NCBI RefSeq assembly: GCF_963675165.1
Contig: NC_087381.1
Coordinates: 6,263,378 to 6,327,377, forward strand
DNA: 64,000 nt
Source of the DNA: Halichondria panicea
Taxonomy: Eukaryota > Porifera > Demospongiae > Suberitida > Halichondriidae
Direction: 5' to 3'
How positions within the stretch are numbered: position 1 is the first letter of the stretch; each line of letters opens with the position of its first letter. Of the stretch, positions 46,301 to 55,349 are shown piece by piece. A program made the position numbers and the translations under genes. The notes under the pieces were generated by a model. The model saw nothing but the letters and a program-made list of their open reading frames with translations, was not told where the DNA came from and searched no databases.

Positions 46301-49300
46301 TGTATGTAGCTAGGAAGAAATCACGTTTTGTTGGTCAATAGAATGATCACAGATTAATGTATAAGCAAACCACCGTGTAACATAATCTGTAGCTTGGTTT
46401 ATCTTGAACTCGATTTTATAATATTGATTATCAATTGTGTTATTTTTTGCAGCTATTCAGATTATGTTTAGCATGGCGATATTCTTGTTTGCTGAGAATG
46501 TTGAGGGTGGTCAAGGCTTTGTGGATATCGTGAGCAACATACCAGCTGCACAAAGCTTCACATTCAACGTTAATGGAGGCCCCAGCACTCAAGACTTTGT
46601 GGTTGTGTCAGCAGCTGGTCTTCCTGGTCAGGTGACATTCCCTGCTGGCCAGACGTCCGTCCGAGTGCCGTTCAACATCAATAACGACGAGGTTGGTCTG
46701 GAGGATCTGGAGAGCTATTTGGCATCTCTCTCCCTCACTTCTGAGGCTATTGCCGGTGGAGTATCTCTGGGAGCCATCTCTCAAGCCGATGTGCAAGTGG
46801 TGGATGATGACGGTATGTGGAGCTTGTACGTAGTTGTTAATGGCAACATAACATGCACAGCTGCACGTATACTGAGTTGATATTCACACACTGGGATTTG
46901 TTGCAGTAATTATTGCAGTCACAATTAACATTGTACAAGTACTAGCCTATAGCAACTGTCAGTATAATTATTTTTGCAAATGCTCACTCAAATTACGTTG
47001 TGCTATTACTGTGTTATAGCGCTACAATATAAATGTGTGGTTATATTATGCAGAGGTCAGTGTGAGTGTGGGTCAGACAACATACAGTGCTCAAGAATCT
47101 GACGGCTCAGTCACTCTCTCTTATGTGCTCAACCGAGAGGTTGTCAGAGACGTGTCATTTGATGTCATCAACACTGACGGAACAGCCACTGGTGGTGGTA
47201 TCGGTACGTATGTGTGCAATACTTAGTGATAACCGTTGTTAAGATTAGGGTCAGTGCCAAACTAATGTGTTAAATCTCTGCAGTGCCAAAACTAATTTTC
47301 TCAATCCCTTTGTAGATTACGACTCTGCTGGCTACTCTCTGAACATTCCAGCCGGTCAAACTAGTGTGTCCAGAACCGTTTCCATAACGATGGATGGCGT
47401 AGCAGGAGAGACACCCCCTGAAACCTTCAGTAATTCTATCAGTTCGATCAACACAGATAGTGTAGTCGCTGGTCCAGCCGAGGCTACTGTCCAGATCCTG
47501 GATTCAGATGGTAAAGATCACTAAAACTATTTGCATAATTATCGTAAAGCAGATAGTATTCAAAGGTCTAAATGTGGGCTATAATTATATATAATTATGT
47601 ATGTGGTATATATATACAACCCCACATTTTTACAACGTGTTGCACTTCCATAAAATTATAATAATGGTGCTAGATTGGCCTCTTGCATGGTTATAGCTTT
47701 GCCTAGCTATAATCCCTTTATTTTGAGCTAGTGCATGCATGTGCTCGCACTTCAATTAATGTATCTCCTCCCACCACCAGCACCAGTTACCGTGTCATTC
47801 GGAGAAATTGAATACAACTTTGTTGAGAACGAGGTTACAGGCACTATTCGAGTGGTGACCTCAAGACCCTCTCCTGTTGACATCTCATTTACTGTTACTG
47901 CACGTACGTTGTCGTAGCTACTGTTCTTTTTAGAATGCAGCATCTAATTTGTGAACAAAATTTAATTACCACTATCACACACACTCACTCACCCACCCAC
48001 TCACACTCACCCACACACTCACACCCACTCACCCACCCACTCACCCACTCACATACACACACAGCTCTCAGTGATACCCAGTTCATAGCCCCATCCGGTG
48101 GATCCATTGACGTCACTGCAACCTTCCCAGCTGGTACCAGTTCGTTTGACATCACATTTCCCATCAATGATGATAACGTTGCCCTTGAGGCGGTGGAGGA
48201 ACTAATTGCCACGCTGAGCCTTAACAACGCACCTACTGGAGTGGAACTCGGCACGCCCAGTGTGACTGTTATCAGGATACAAGATGATGATGGTGAGTGT
48301 GATCATGGGTGCATGTGTGTGGGTGTGGGTGACACTCACCTTGTTTCTAACGACATGAGAGTTAATTAGCGATGGGATAATAAAAGTGTATATGTATGTA
48401 TTTTGGTGTATGCTTGGTCTCACTCCCCGTACGGTTAGCGTTATTATTTACAGCAGAGGTATTAATTTACTAACGCTATGACAAATTTATTGGCTTATTT
48501 TCTCTGTTTCATACAACTCATTTTATTGACCTCCCCAGACTTTTCTGTTGGTTTTGTCAATGACCAAGTGTCCGTTTCTGAAAGTGAAAGTAGTGTTACC
48601 CTCAACATTGTGAGCACTCCAGCAGCTCGTCCGGTAGAAATCACCGTTATCACTCAAGACATTATTGGCGGAGTAAGACCAACAACGGCTGATGCTGGTA
48701 AGATATTTATTACACAGTGAAGTCTGTCTATTTTGGTCACCCTATAAAGCAAGTACTCTACAGCATACAGCCAGCTGGTTATGCTCCGAGGCCAAAGTTT
48801 CCATATTATTATTCAGCATGGCCCCAATTAAGTGAATAATCAGTGTACTCTGAATGAATGGGGAGTGTTGATTGGAGCTAAGTGTTTGTTGTACCAGCGT
48901 TGGTACATGTGTCACTGTTACCGAGTCTACCATGCAAGGGTGACCGTTATAGACAGGTTTCAATGATATACTGAGAATGTGTATAGATTAGCAAGCAAGC
49001 ATTTGATAAAATTAATGTTCTCTTTCAAATCATTTTATTTCTCTCTACTGTGCACATTGTTGTATGCCACTTACAATGCTTTTCCACTGCATACACAGAC
49101 TACAACATTACTATGGCGGATATAACCATCCCAGCGTTTACTACATCCACTGACTTCACCGTGGGGATTATCACCGATAATGTTGTTGAAGGTGATGAAG
49201 TCTTCCGAGCTGTAATAGTTGGAGCTGCAGCTGACGAGGAACCATTGCCCGTTAGTCAGCCCCAGAGTGAGGTCACCATTGTAGACGATGATGGTGAGTG

Positions 49301-52300
49301 ATGATTTTCAATATAGCAATGTTTTTGTTTGCCTACAACTTTAGTTAGGATTGTTCAATTTTTGAAGTACATATATTCCATATGATTATAGGTTTCTCTG
49401 AAAGCCCTTTCAAACAATGTGTGTTACTATGTTTTGCGGTGATCCATGACTGCCCATAACTCTAGTCTGTATTAAATTAAATATCCAATTTAAGAAAAAG
49501 TTAACGATTTTTTGTTGTGGTATGCATCTTGCAGTGGTGAGTGTCAGCTTCACCATGGCAACCTTCTCTTTTAATGAGGAATCTGGAACTGGCTTTGTAA
49601 CTATTGTCAAGAATGGTGTCACCAACTTCCCGTTCGATATCAGAGTAACTGGAGGTTCGTGTTATTTGTGTTGTATGTACATGCTGCAGCCTAGAAATAC
49701 TAAATTGCATAATTATACATGCATGTACAGTGACCTGTTATTACAGTGTGTTTACATAATTATTTACACAGGTCCCAGTACACAGACTGGCATCATGGTG
49801 AATGCAGGCGGTATTGATAGCACTATCACATTCCCTGCCGATCAGCAAATGATCACAATCGACTTTCCTGTCGGTGATGATGAGTTGGGACTGGAAGTGT
49901 TGGAGCAATACATTGCCAACTTGGAGATCATTGGCTCTCCCAGTGGAGTCGTTACCGGGACGATCACTTCCGCTGAGGTGCAAGTGAGAGATAATAATGG
50001 TAACTAATTGAGTAAAGGAGAGTAGCTGTTCACAGCCACTCCCCCACACACGCCCCCACACACACACAGAAGTGTCAGTTGGATTCCACGTTGAATCAGT
50101 GACAGTGGAAGAAAGTGATGGAATGTTCAGAATGTGTGTGCGTCTGAACATACCTGCCGCTGAGAATATCATTGTCTCCTTAGCAATACAAGACGGCTCT
50201 GCTATAGATGGACAAGGTGTGTGAGAAGTGTCCTTTTTTTAAAGTCAATTAACATAATTATTCCCTCCGCACATGACACCTAATCCCCCCTCCCCTCACA
50301 TACACACACACGCACACACAGATTACACCTCCTCGTCTATTCCCTCTGAGCTACTGATAGCAGCTGGTGAGACAGAGGCATGCTTCACGGGTGACATCAT
50401 CGAGGATGGAATACCAGGCGAGGGTACGGAGTCCTTCACCATATTTATCACCGGAGTGGATCAATCTGGAGTAATCATATCTAGAGACACAACCCAAGTT
50501 ATTATACAACACAGCGATGGTAAGTATCTCTGTGCTTTATAAAATAATGTCAAATCAGTATACCCAAGTGAGTCAAGTGACTATAATAATATCTTTGACC
50601 CCCAATAGCATTGTTGGTGGGCCTGTTTGTATGTTTGATCCTTTTGAAAGGCCATAATTTTAGTTCTGGTGGACACAATTTCAATGATTTGTGGTTTTAT
50701 GAAACACAGGTCTTTCAGTTGGTATCTCTCTGAAAATATCATGGACATTTTCCTAAAATGAGTAAAGAGATTCTTTTAATCTTTCAGAAAACCACAAAAT
50801 CGTTTATTGAAACACAAGTTGGTTCATGCAGCTTTATTCTCCCACAGCACAATGCCTTCCTCTGCCAGAGATAGCCAATGGAATGATATCTTACCTTCCT
50901 GATAACACTTCTGATTATGACGTTGGAACTACGGCCATTTATCTTTGTGATGATGGATTCTTTCTCAGTGGAGACATAACTAGAGATTGTCAATCTGACG
51001 GAATATTCTCTGGTATGGAACCTGTTTGCTCTATGATTTGTGAGTGGACCATCTTTATTTATATTCATGGTATCTAAAAAAATAATGCCTTTCCAGCTAT
51101 GTGTGCTGACTTGCTTGCTATTGCTAATGGAGACATTGCTTACAGTTCTACTAACATGCCACGGCCGATAGGCACTGTTGCCTCATACACTTGTAATGAT
51201 GGCTTTAACATTGCCGGCCCAGTGAGCAGAACTTGTGTGGAGAACGCTGGCTCAGGAATGTTCGATATGACAGCTCCAACTTGTATTCGTAAGTTTATCA
51301 ATCATCTACTCTTGCAACAATGGGTTTTTATTTTATGTGTCTTGTAAAATGCACTAACTTCTACAGCTGGTTGTAAAGCGGAGATATACCAGAGTCATTC
51401 TTGGCCCAACACGGCACTAGGGTCTACTGCACTGTCCCCTTGTCCATGTGTTGAGGTATTGGGTGTGTTCGCAGGGAATGTCAGCAGACAGTGCTCTGGT
51501 TCAATCAGTGAGGGAGGTGTGTGGAAGGATGAGCTTGACCTCAGCAACTGTGAGACTACACTTTCAGTCATATCCCGGGAATTGTGTGAGATTACACTAG
51601 TGAGTGGTTTTAGGAAGTTAAAAATAATATACCTGTTAGAAAACTGCATGACTAAAACATTGCTTATTTAATTAATTCTATAATTATAGCCAACCAACCA
51701 AAATGTTGTCTTTTAGTTACCGTATAGCGGGTTATTTTCGTATTTCATATTATTATAACTAAGCCGCAATGGATTCAATGTCACAGCTATCCTGAGCTGT
51801 ACGAATATTAAAAATACGAATGGATAGTTCATACGAACGTTTGCACCAACAAAATTTACCTGCTATACGGTAGTTAGAGCTAGCTGAATTCCTCATTCAT
51901 TTTGCTGTACTGAAATGAATCACTTTTCCCTTTACTAGGGACTCTCATCAAATATGACAACTCAAGTGTCCAATCAGATTGCCAACATTACATCCAAACC
52001 TCAAAATCTGACTGCAAGTCAAATCACCTTGGTTACTGCAATAGTAGAGCAAGTAGCAGAAAAAGCTGCTGTCAACCAAGAGGTGAACATTGTTACTTGC
52101 CAATGAGTTATGACTCTTTCACATATTCAGGTGAGGGATAACTATCTTCAAACAATCAACAATATTCAGCAAGCCGATGCTGACGTCATCTATGAGAGCC
52201 AGCTGGCAATGAATTCATCAACAAGGTATGTTGGAAGTAATAATTTTGGGCTGTTTATTCATGTAAGCCTTACAAAAGGTGCTAACTCCCGCTATGTATT

Positions 52301-54889
52301 TTATGATAGTCCTTCTCTTATCCAATTTTTCCCTTAATTCCCTGTATGTATAATTATGTGTTAAGTTGAAACCCATTATTAGTTAGAAATTATTATGCTG
52401 TCATCTTTTGCCAGAATATGTTTACGCTAACAATATTTACCCTCTCGGCATAGGATTCTTGCAAGCCTCGAAACATTTCTGGACAATCTCAATACTTCAA
52501 CTGTTTCCACAAACTCCACAAGCAATCAGACTGTTTTCAGTTTCGAAAAATTTGCTATCACAGTGCAAGATTTAGACCCTGACAGTTTCCAGGGCCAGAC
52601 ATTTGTTGTTGATTTAGGCCCTGTTGAAGAGGCAGTGAACAATACTGGCGTTATCGACCAAGATGCTCTGATGACGGCTAATGATTACACAGCTGATAAC
52701 AGATCAGATACTGATTCGCTTAGTGAAGACACTGACAACTCAACAGCCTCTCTACGTTTAAGCCCTTTGATTCTTGAAGAATGCCCTACAACAAATCTTT
52801 CACTTCGGCACAGACTAAGTTACTCTGTTTTCTTGTCTGATGTGCTTTTCCTTCCTGAGAACAGAAGTACTAATCAGGTGGGATCTATTGTGGTGGCTGC
52901 AAGACTAGCTTGTCTGCAGACCAACAAGACAGTGCTCACAGTACCAGTACGGACTAGCTTTCTGATCAGAGCGAAGGTATATATATTATTATGAACAAAT
53001 TAAAAATATGTAAGTAAGTTACTTTGTGATTTGTCTGCAGAATAATATCGAAAACAGTAGCTGTGCTCTGTATAGGACTCAAGGTAAGTTCCCGGACTTT
53101 GCAGCTTTAATAACTTAACAAGCTCACTATACCTTTCATTTTCTATTTTTACTGCTGGCTATTTCAGGTCAGTTTGGAGCTTGGGACACTGCTGGATGTA
53201 GAGAGATAACCAGTTCCAATGGGAGAAAAGATTGCGAGTGCAGACAATTGGGCCACTTTGGAATACTCTTTGTAAAATTAATGACTGTCTATATTACTAT
53301 ACTGATTTATCCTCATGATTACAGGATTTAAATCCAATGTCATTACCTGAAAATCTTGCAATTGCTTTGAGCACCATCACATACATTGGCCTGGGCTTGT
53401 CTGTAGTGTGTCTTGTGGTGTTCATATTCACTATTTTTATCAGCAAGTAAGTAGCAATTATAAAATATAACCTAATTACACCTGTCCAGTTAAGTTTGAC
53501 GTTTTTCTATTCTATTCTGTAGGAAGCTCCTCGCTGAAAAGCAGAATCAAATCCTCGTCAACATGAGTATTTCACTGATATGCCTGTACGTCACCTTCCT
53601 CATTGGAGGGTTCACTGTTGGTGTCCCACCTCTCTGTGGGATCATGTCTGCACTCCTGCAGTATTTCTTTTTAGTGTTCTTCTCCTGGGCGGCTGTAGAA
53701 GCTGTCTGGCTCTACCTCAAACTGGTAGTGGTAATGGGATCTCAGTCCCTCACCTCCAAGTTCATGCTGAAGGCTGGACTTCCAGCTTGGTGTAAGCAAT
53801 CGCTAATGTTGGCATGAGGGATCGCTTGGGTATACTCATGAGTTGATATAATGCATTCAGTTTTGTTGATGTGCTTCTTGTCTGTATAATTATAGTTAGA
53901 GTGCTTAATTATTCCACATGCAGTACTTCCCTTTATGATTGTTGTCATCAGTGTGGGGGCGGGACACCAGTACTACAGCAACCCATATTAGTAAGTACTT
54001 GGAAATCTTATAAAGTTGATTTTTCGCAATGTATAGCGGGTATAATCAATTTGAGGGTATACATTTGCAGAAACATGCACCGTTAGAAAGAATTTCGCGT
54101 TATTTTTAGCGAAGAAAAAAGGTGAAAGTTTATTACCCTTGAAATACACCCGCTATACTACGGTAAATCAGCCTGATGACGATGCTACAGCACACTTAAA
54201 ATAATACTGAATTCCGATGCTGAGTTCTGCATGCATGCATGTGTAGTTCAAGTCATGCACCCTCATATAACATGCATGTGGCATGTATATACGGTATTAC
54301 GCCAGACCCCCGGCCCATCGATCACATAATTATATACACACATCATTATTCATTCAGCTGTCGTCCTACTGAATGGCCTTTCTATTTTGGATTCATTCTT
54401 CCTTTTGTCATTATCTACATACTCAACTGGATCGTGTTTGTTGCCATCATGGTGTCCATTTGCAAACATTTTAGAAACCTGCAGTCACTAAACGAGAGCT
54501 CCGTATGTCAACAGTTGAGGAATTTTAAGAAGAACTTGGTCATTGCAATGTGCCTATCGGTTGTACTCGGCCTGGGTTGGGGCCTTGGACTAGTATCAAC
54601 AAGCTCTGGTCTTGTGGAGCTGTCATTCACATTTCAAGTGATATTCTCGATCTTTGTAGGCTCTCAAGGTGTGCTAATTTTTATTATATATGGTCTTCGA
54701 AGCACTGAATTCCGCCAGACATGGATAAAACTCTTTAGTAGCTGTCGATCAAATACTGATAACTTTGTGTCTTCTGAGAAAGGAAGCACTAATCCACGAG
54801 ATAATTCTAGCACTGTCGGAGTGGAGTTATCGAGCATGAACACATTACCAAGCAAACAGTGTTCCCCACGCAATGAAGAAAAGAACTAA
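37237..54889 (+). CDS. Gene C: giant adhesion GPCR, IgGFc-binding/Calx-beta/Sushi/HRM/GAIN/GPS/7TM (2502 aa)
   Basis: Exons: 37237-37330, 42140-43672, 43731-43868, 43953-44183, 44845-45039, 45140-45262, 45387-45620, 45821-45970, 46092-46283, 46453-46812, 47054-47203, 47316-47510, 47781-47903, 48065-48292, 48539-48697, 49099-49293, 49535-49654, 49772-49999, 50070-50216, 50322-50519, 50848-51039, 51097-51288, 51367-51599, 51939-52082, 52131-52225, 52454-52976, 53041-53083, 53168-53271, 53325-53446, 53523-53791, 53924-53990, 54358-54889. The sum is 7509 bases, in frame throughout. Domains: signal peptide 1-23; IgGFc-binding-like ~35-540; Calx-beta 543-665; Sushi 666-730; Calx-beta array 731-1664; Sushi x2 1665-1792; HRM ~1793-1850; GAIN ~1871-2124; GPS 2125-2173; 7TM ~2180-2440; tail to 2502. 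The layout recalls vertebrate ADGRV1 (Calx-beta array on an adhesion GPCR) but the other modules differ. The exon 1 join spans 4.8 kb and is the weakest. Confidence 0.87.
38255..38830 (-). repeat. Module-family repeat, copy b
   Basis: Antisense copy of the module at 35690. It contains CTATAGTACCGGTACTATAG (38306-38325), three GCAGCAAACAAGCCC-type subunits and ends with GGAGCTGGATGTTTCCG. A - strand frame of 143 codons (from 38737) is Ser/Lys-rich (SERKTSKQEFAANKPG); coding status is unknown. Confidence 0.7.
38870..39085 (+). repeat. Duplicate of gene C upstream region (left part)
   Basis: ACAACCTGGAGTAA, ATGAGCCTATTGGTTTGGC and GTGATGTCGAAA match 37016-37081 in order, with the usual small differences. 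It is separated from the duplicated exon by the hairpin at 39086 and the open frame at 39288. Confidence 0.7.
39086..39224. repeat. Near-perfect hairpin MITE
   Basis: GAGGATATGCACCC...TATATCCTCCGCTACC then GTGGTTAC on the left is mirrored by GTAACCAC then GGTAGCGGAGGATATA...GGGTGCATATCCTC on the right. Stem ~60 bp, loop ~20 bp (GAGGCGGAGCCGAGG). Outer ends CCACACCTA / TAGGTGTGG. Confidence 0.85.
39251..39446 (+). other. TATA box and 52-codon open frame inside gene C intron 1
   Basis: TATAAAAGG at 39251 is followed 37 bases later by an ATG (39288) opening MQTAKKNKTMPDFAALKELV then EQHVDSY, with a stop at 39444-39446. The stretch ALKELVEQHVDSY faintly resembles the N-terminus of the second-largest RNA polymerase I subunit, so it may be the 5' end of a duplicated housekeeping gene. 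No further exon was found. Low certainty. Confidence 0.3.
39773..39871 (+). pseudogene. Second, out-of-frame copy of gene C signal-peptide exon
   Basis: MASSQSLCCLFLLSVLLHSA then LGASDELIPP parallels exon 1 at 37237. Five extra bases after GGAGCTAGTGAT put its donor (GTAAATGC) in phase 0, so splicing to 42140 would frameshift. The region upstream is duplicated too. It is either a dead duplicate or the first exon of a different transcript whose partner exon is not visible. Confidence 0.7.
39925..40005. repeat. Short palindromic repeat related to 60255-60345
   Basis: GGGATTTAGAAGCCCAAAGG...GTGGCTGAGGGCTTCTAA has inverted ends around GCACTGATTAAGGTACTAC. The same words occur near 60262-60335. 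Confidence 0.6.
40006..41100 (-). repeat. Module-family repeat, copy c, with a nested MITE
   Basis: Antisense module like copy b, with CTATAGTACCGGTACTATAG at 40040-40059 and GGAGCTGGATGTTTCCG near 40990. It is interrupted at about 40094-40566 by another element whose ends include TTATTGCCCAG and CTGGGCAACAAA and whose interior has the hairpin CCCGAGGGCC / GGCCCCGAGGG. Around the insertion, copy b reads through. Confidence 0.65.
41300..41885 (+). repeat. Module-family repeat, copy d (inverted relative to copy c)
   Basis: Sense copy with three successive subunits: CAGCAAACAAGCCCAGCAC near 41391, CAGCAAACAAGCCCAGCAA near 41479 and CAGCAAAAAAGCACAGCAC near 41607. CTATAGTACCGGTACTATAG lies at 41826-41845. 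With copy c it makes a large head-to-head inverted repeat. Short Lys/Arg-rich frames occur but no complete gene is supported. Confidence 0.65.
41890..42080. repeat. MITE, same family as 60055-60350 (opposite orientation)
   Basis: Shares GACACTG(A/T)CAAAACAGTGTCTA, GCGCATGCGCAAA, AGTATACCTGCTCTGAGGCAC and CTTATCAACTAGTGTCTAA with the other copy. It sits just before exon 2 of gene C. Confidence 0.75.
42140..43672 (+). CDS. Gene C exon 2, IgGFc-binding-like domain
   Basis: A single 511-codon exon. Features of the IgGFc-binding family (N-terminus of FCGBP and many invertebrate surface proteins) include LSDELVSTDAYTAIN, YKYFIFSS, VMISNLDDLTGSIITSDKPL then AVFSGHQC, LVEQLPPHPTYGDLFF, and later SQPVTMAAY and FISYILPTRIFDNS. 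Cys residues cluster in the later half. Exons this large without introns are unusual in this otherwise finely split gene, which suggests later acquisition of this domain. The ligand is unknown. Confidence 0.85.
43731..44183 (+). CDS. Gene C exons 3-4, first Calx-beta domain
   Basis: IRAVDLVVLETVGTVDLMFS, then DTLLHVPYVVTILDDDTPEP and RYTITIIDDQ: the closing acidic strand and the ILDDDTPEP turn fit the Calx-beta pattern. Exon 3 is 43731-43868 and exon 4 is 43953-44183, both in phase 1. Confidence 0.75.
44358..44640. repeat. Tandem duplication inside gene C intron 4
   Basis: ACACAAGCAGATGGTTGTGG, CTTTGATGTA and ACTCTAGTTTCCTGG occur twice, about 158 bp apart (44363 and 44520 onward). Confidence 0.75.
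44845..45039 (+). CDS. Gene C exon 5, Sushi domain 1
   Basis: CLDLPPFSGGSISYDFE, then GTVATYMCDAG and TRTCENGVWSGSEPSCG give the four Cys and Trp of a CCP module. Phase 1 on both sides. Confidence 0.88.
45140..50519 (+). CDS. Gene C exons 6-20, Calx-beta array
   Basis: Eight further Calx-beta domains: exons 6-7, 8-9, 10, 11-12, 13-14, 15-16, 17-18 and 19-20. Each ends in an acidic strand before a phase 1 junction (VSVTDDD, VTIQDSD, VQVVDDD, VQILDSD, IRIQDDD, VTIVDDD, VQVRDNN, VIIQHSD). Most carry the NINNDEVGLEDLE- or PINDDNVALEAVE-like loop. Odd-numbered domains resemble each other more than their neighbours, so the array seems to have grown by duplicating pairs. The last domain ends in QHSD and is the most diverged. 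Confidence 0.85.
45387..47510 (+). repeat. Recent tandem duplication of a two-domain exon block in gene C
   Basis: 45387-46283 (exons 7-9) and 46573-47510 (end of exon 10 to exon 12) share long, nearly identical DNA, such as GGCCCCAGCACTCAAGAC, CAGACGTCCGTCCGAGTGCC, and GACGGCTCAGTCACTCTCTC. Introns share GTACGTATGT and TTAGTGATAACCGTTGTTAA-like text. In the second copy the intron equivalent to 45263-45386 is absent. Confidence 0.85.
47983..48064 (+). repeat. CACTCAC/CACC microsatellite at the acceptor of gene C exon 14
   Basis: The end of intron 13 is almost wholly ACACTCACCC-type repeats up to ACACACAG. The acceptors of exons 19 (50037-50069) and 20 (50300-50321) are also CA-repeat tracts. 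Confidence 0.85.
50848..51288 (+). CDS. Gene C exons 21-22, Sushi domains 2 and 3
   Basis: Exon 21 (50848-51039): CLPLPEIANGMISY, TAIYLCDDGFFL, CQSDGIFSG and EPVC. Exon 22 (51097-51288): CADLLAIANGDIAY, VASYTCNDGF, TCVENAGSG and PTC. The CCP pattern is complete in both. Confidence 0.87.
51367..51599 (+). CDS. Gene C exon 23, hormone-receptor-like (HRM) domain
   Basis: SWPNTALGSTALSPCPC, then VSRQCSG, GGVWKDELDLSNC fit the HRM pattern common in adhesion GPCRs, normally placed just before GAIN, as here. The exon ends in phase 0, where the phase 1 rule stops. Confidence 0.78.
51718..51872. repeat. MITE, ACCGTATAGCGGGTAA family, copy 2 (gene C intron 23)
   Basis: Ends TACCGTATAGCGGGTTATTT and AAATTTACCTGCTATACGGTA, inverted with few mismatches. 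Confidence 0.85.
51939..53271 (+). CDS. Gene C exons 24-28, GAIN domain and GPS
   Basis: Exons 51939-52082, 52131-52225, 52454-52976, 53041-53083 and 53168-53271. The helical part starts GLSSNMTTQVSNQIANITSK. The beta part includes FEKFAITVQDLD and SVFLSDVLFLPE. The GPS has Cys2132, Trp2144, Cys2149 and CEC at 2161-2163, followed by RQLGHFGILF. Where cleavable receptors have His-Leu-Thr/Ser, this protein has Gln2165-Leu2166-Gly2167, so both the general base and the nucleophile are missing and self-cleavage is not expected. The stretch after it (HFGILF) keeps the hydrophobic pattern of a tethered agonist. Confidence 0.8.
53325..54889 (+). CDS. Gene C exons 29-32, seven-transmembrane domain and tail
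   Basis: Exons 53325-53446, 53523-53791, 53924-53990, 54358-54889. TM1 ITYIGLGLSVVCLVVFIFTI; TM2 MSISLICLYVTFLIGG; TM3 SALLQYFFLVFFSWAAVEAV then WLYLKLV; TM4 LPFMIVVISVGAG; TM5 PFYFGFILPFVIIYILNWIV; TM6 LVIAMCLSVVLGLGWGLGL; TM7 FQVIFSIFVGSQGVLIFII then YGL. The TM3 Cys (PPLCG) and the loop-2 Cys (YYCRPTEWP) can form the conserved disulfide. The tail is short, Ser/Asn-rich and ends at the TAA at 54887-54889. Confidence 0.9.
54028..54165. repeat. MITE, ACCGTATAGCGGGTAA family, copy 3 (gene C intron 31)
   Basis: TGTATAGCGGGTATAAT and TACACCCGCTATACTACGGTA are the inverted ends. Inside, TTTCGCG / CGAAGAAA-like and CTTTCACC-type words are also mirrored. More diverged than copies 1 and 2. Confidence 0.7.
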
Positions 54890-55349
54890 CTTGTATTATA
54901 AAGGAAACAAGATAAATACTTGAGTTTGTATATATACTTAACAATTATATAGAAGGTTGACTGTTATCGCATGCATGCATAATCAATATAGTTGTGGGAA
55001 GTTTAATATAATAATTGTTATAAGCAGGAGCACATGAGAGGATCCTGTTATAAAACTATAGGATGGGCTGCTAGGAAAACAAGCAGATGGAGATAGTCAA
55101 TGCTATATGTTCTTGAATGATTGTGCTTGGGATTAGTGTTAGACCATAATGAGTGTGATGTGATGATGAAAGTTTAATACAATTGTTGTACTGTATAACG
55201 AATGTGTGTGAATGAGTGTGGTTCAGAAGGGAACCAACCTGTAGTGCAGCTATACTGCATCTATGTATAGGGGAGCTAGGAGTTGTAGCCTCGGATCTCC
55301 TCAGTTTTAATTTTGTGGGGTCAAAATTAATAATACCAAATTTCACTGT
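54890..55349 (+). other. 3' flank of gene C; possible Sushi-exon scrap
   Basis: The first ~250 bases parallel 839-1080. At about 55208-55255, GAGTGTGGTTCAGAAGGGAA then CCAACCTGTAGTGCAGC resembles the end of a Sushi exon (compare GVWSGSEPSCGAA of exon 5). This may be a leftover of another receptor copy. No poly(A) signal could be fixed. Confidence 0.4.
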
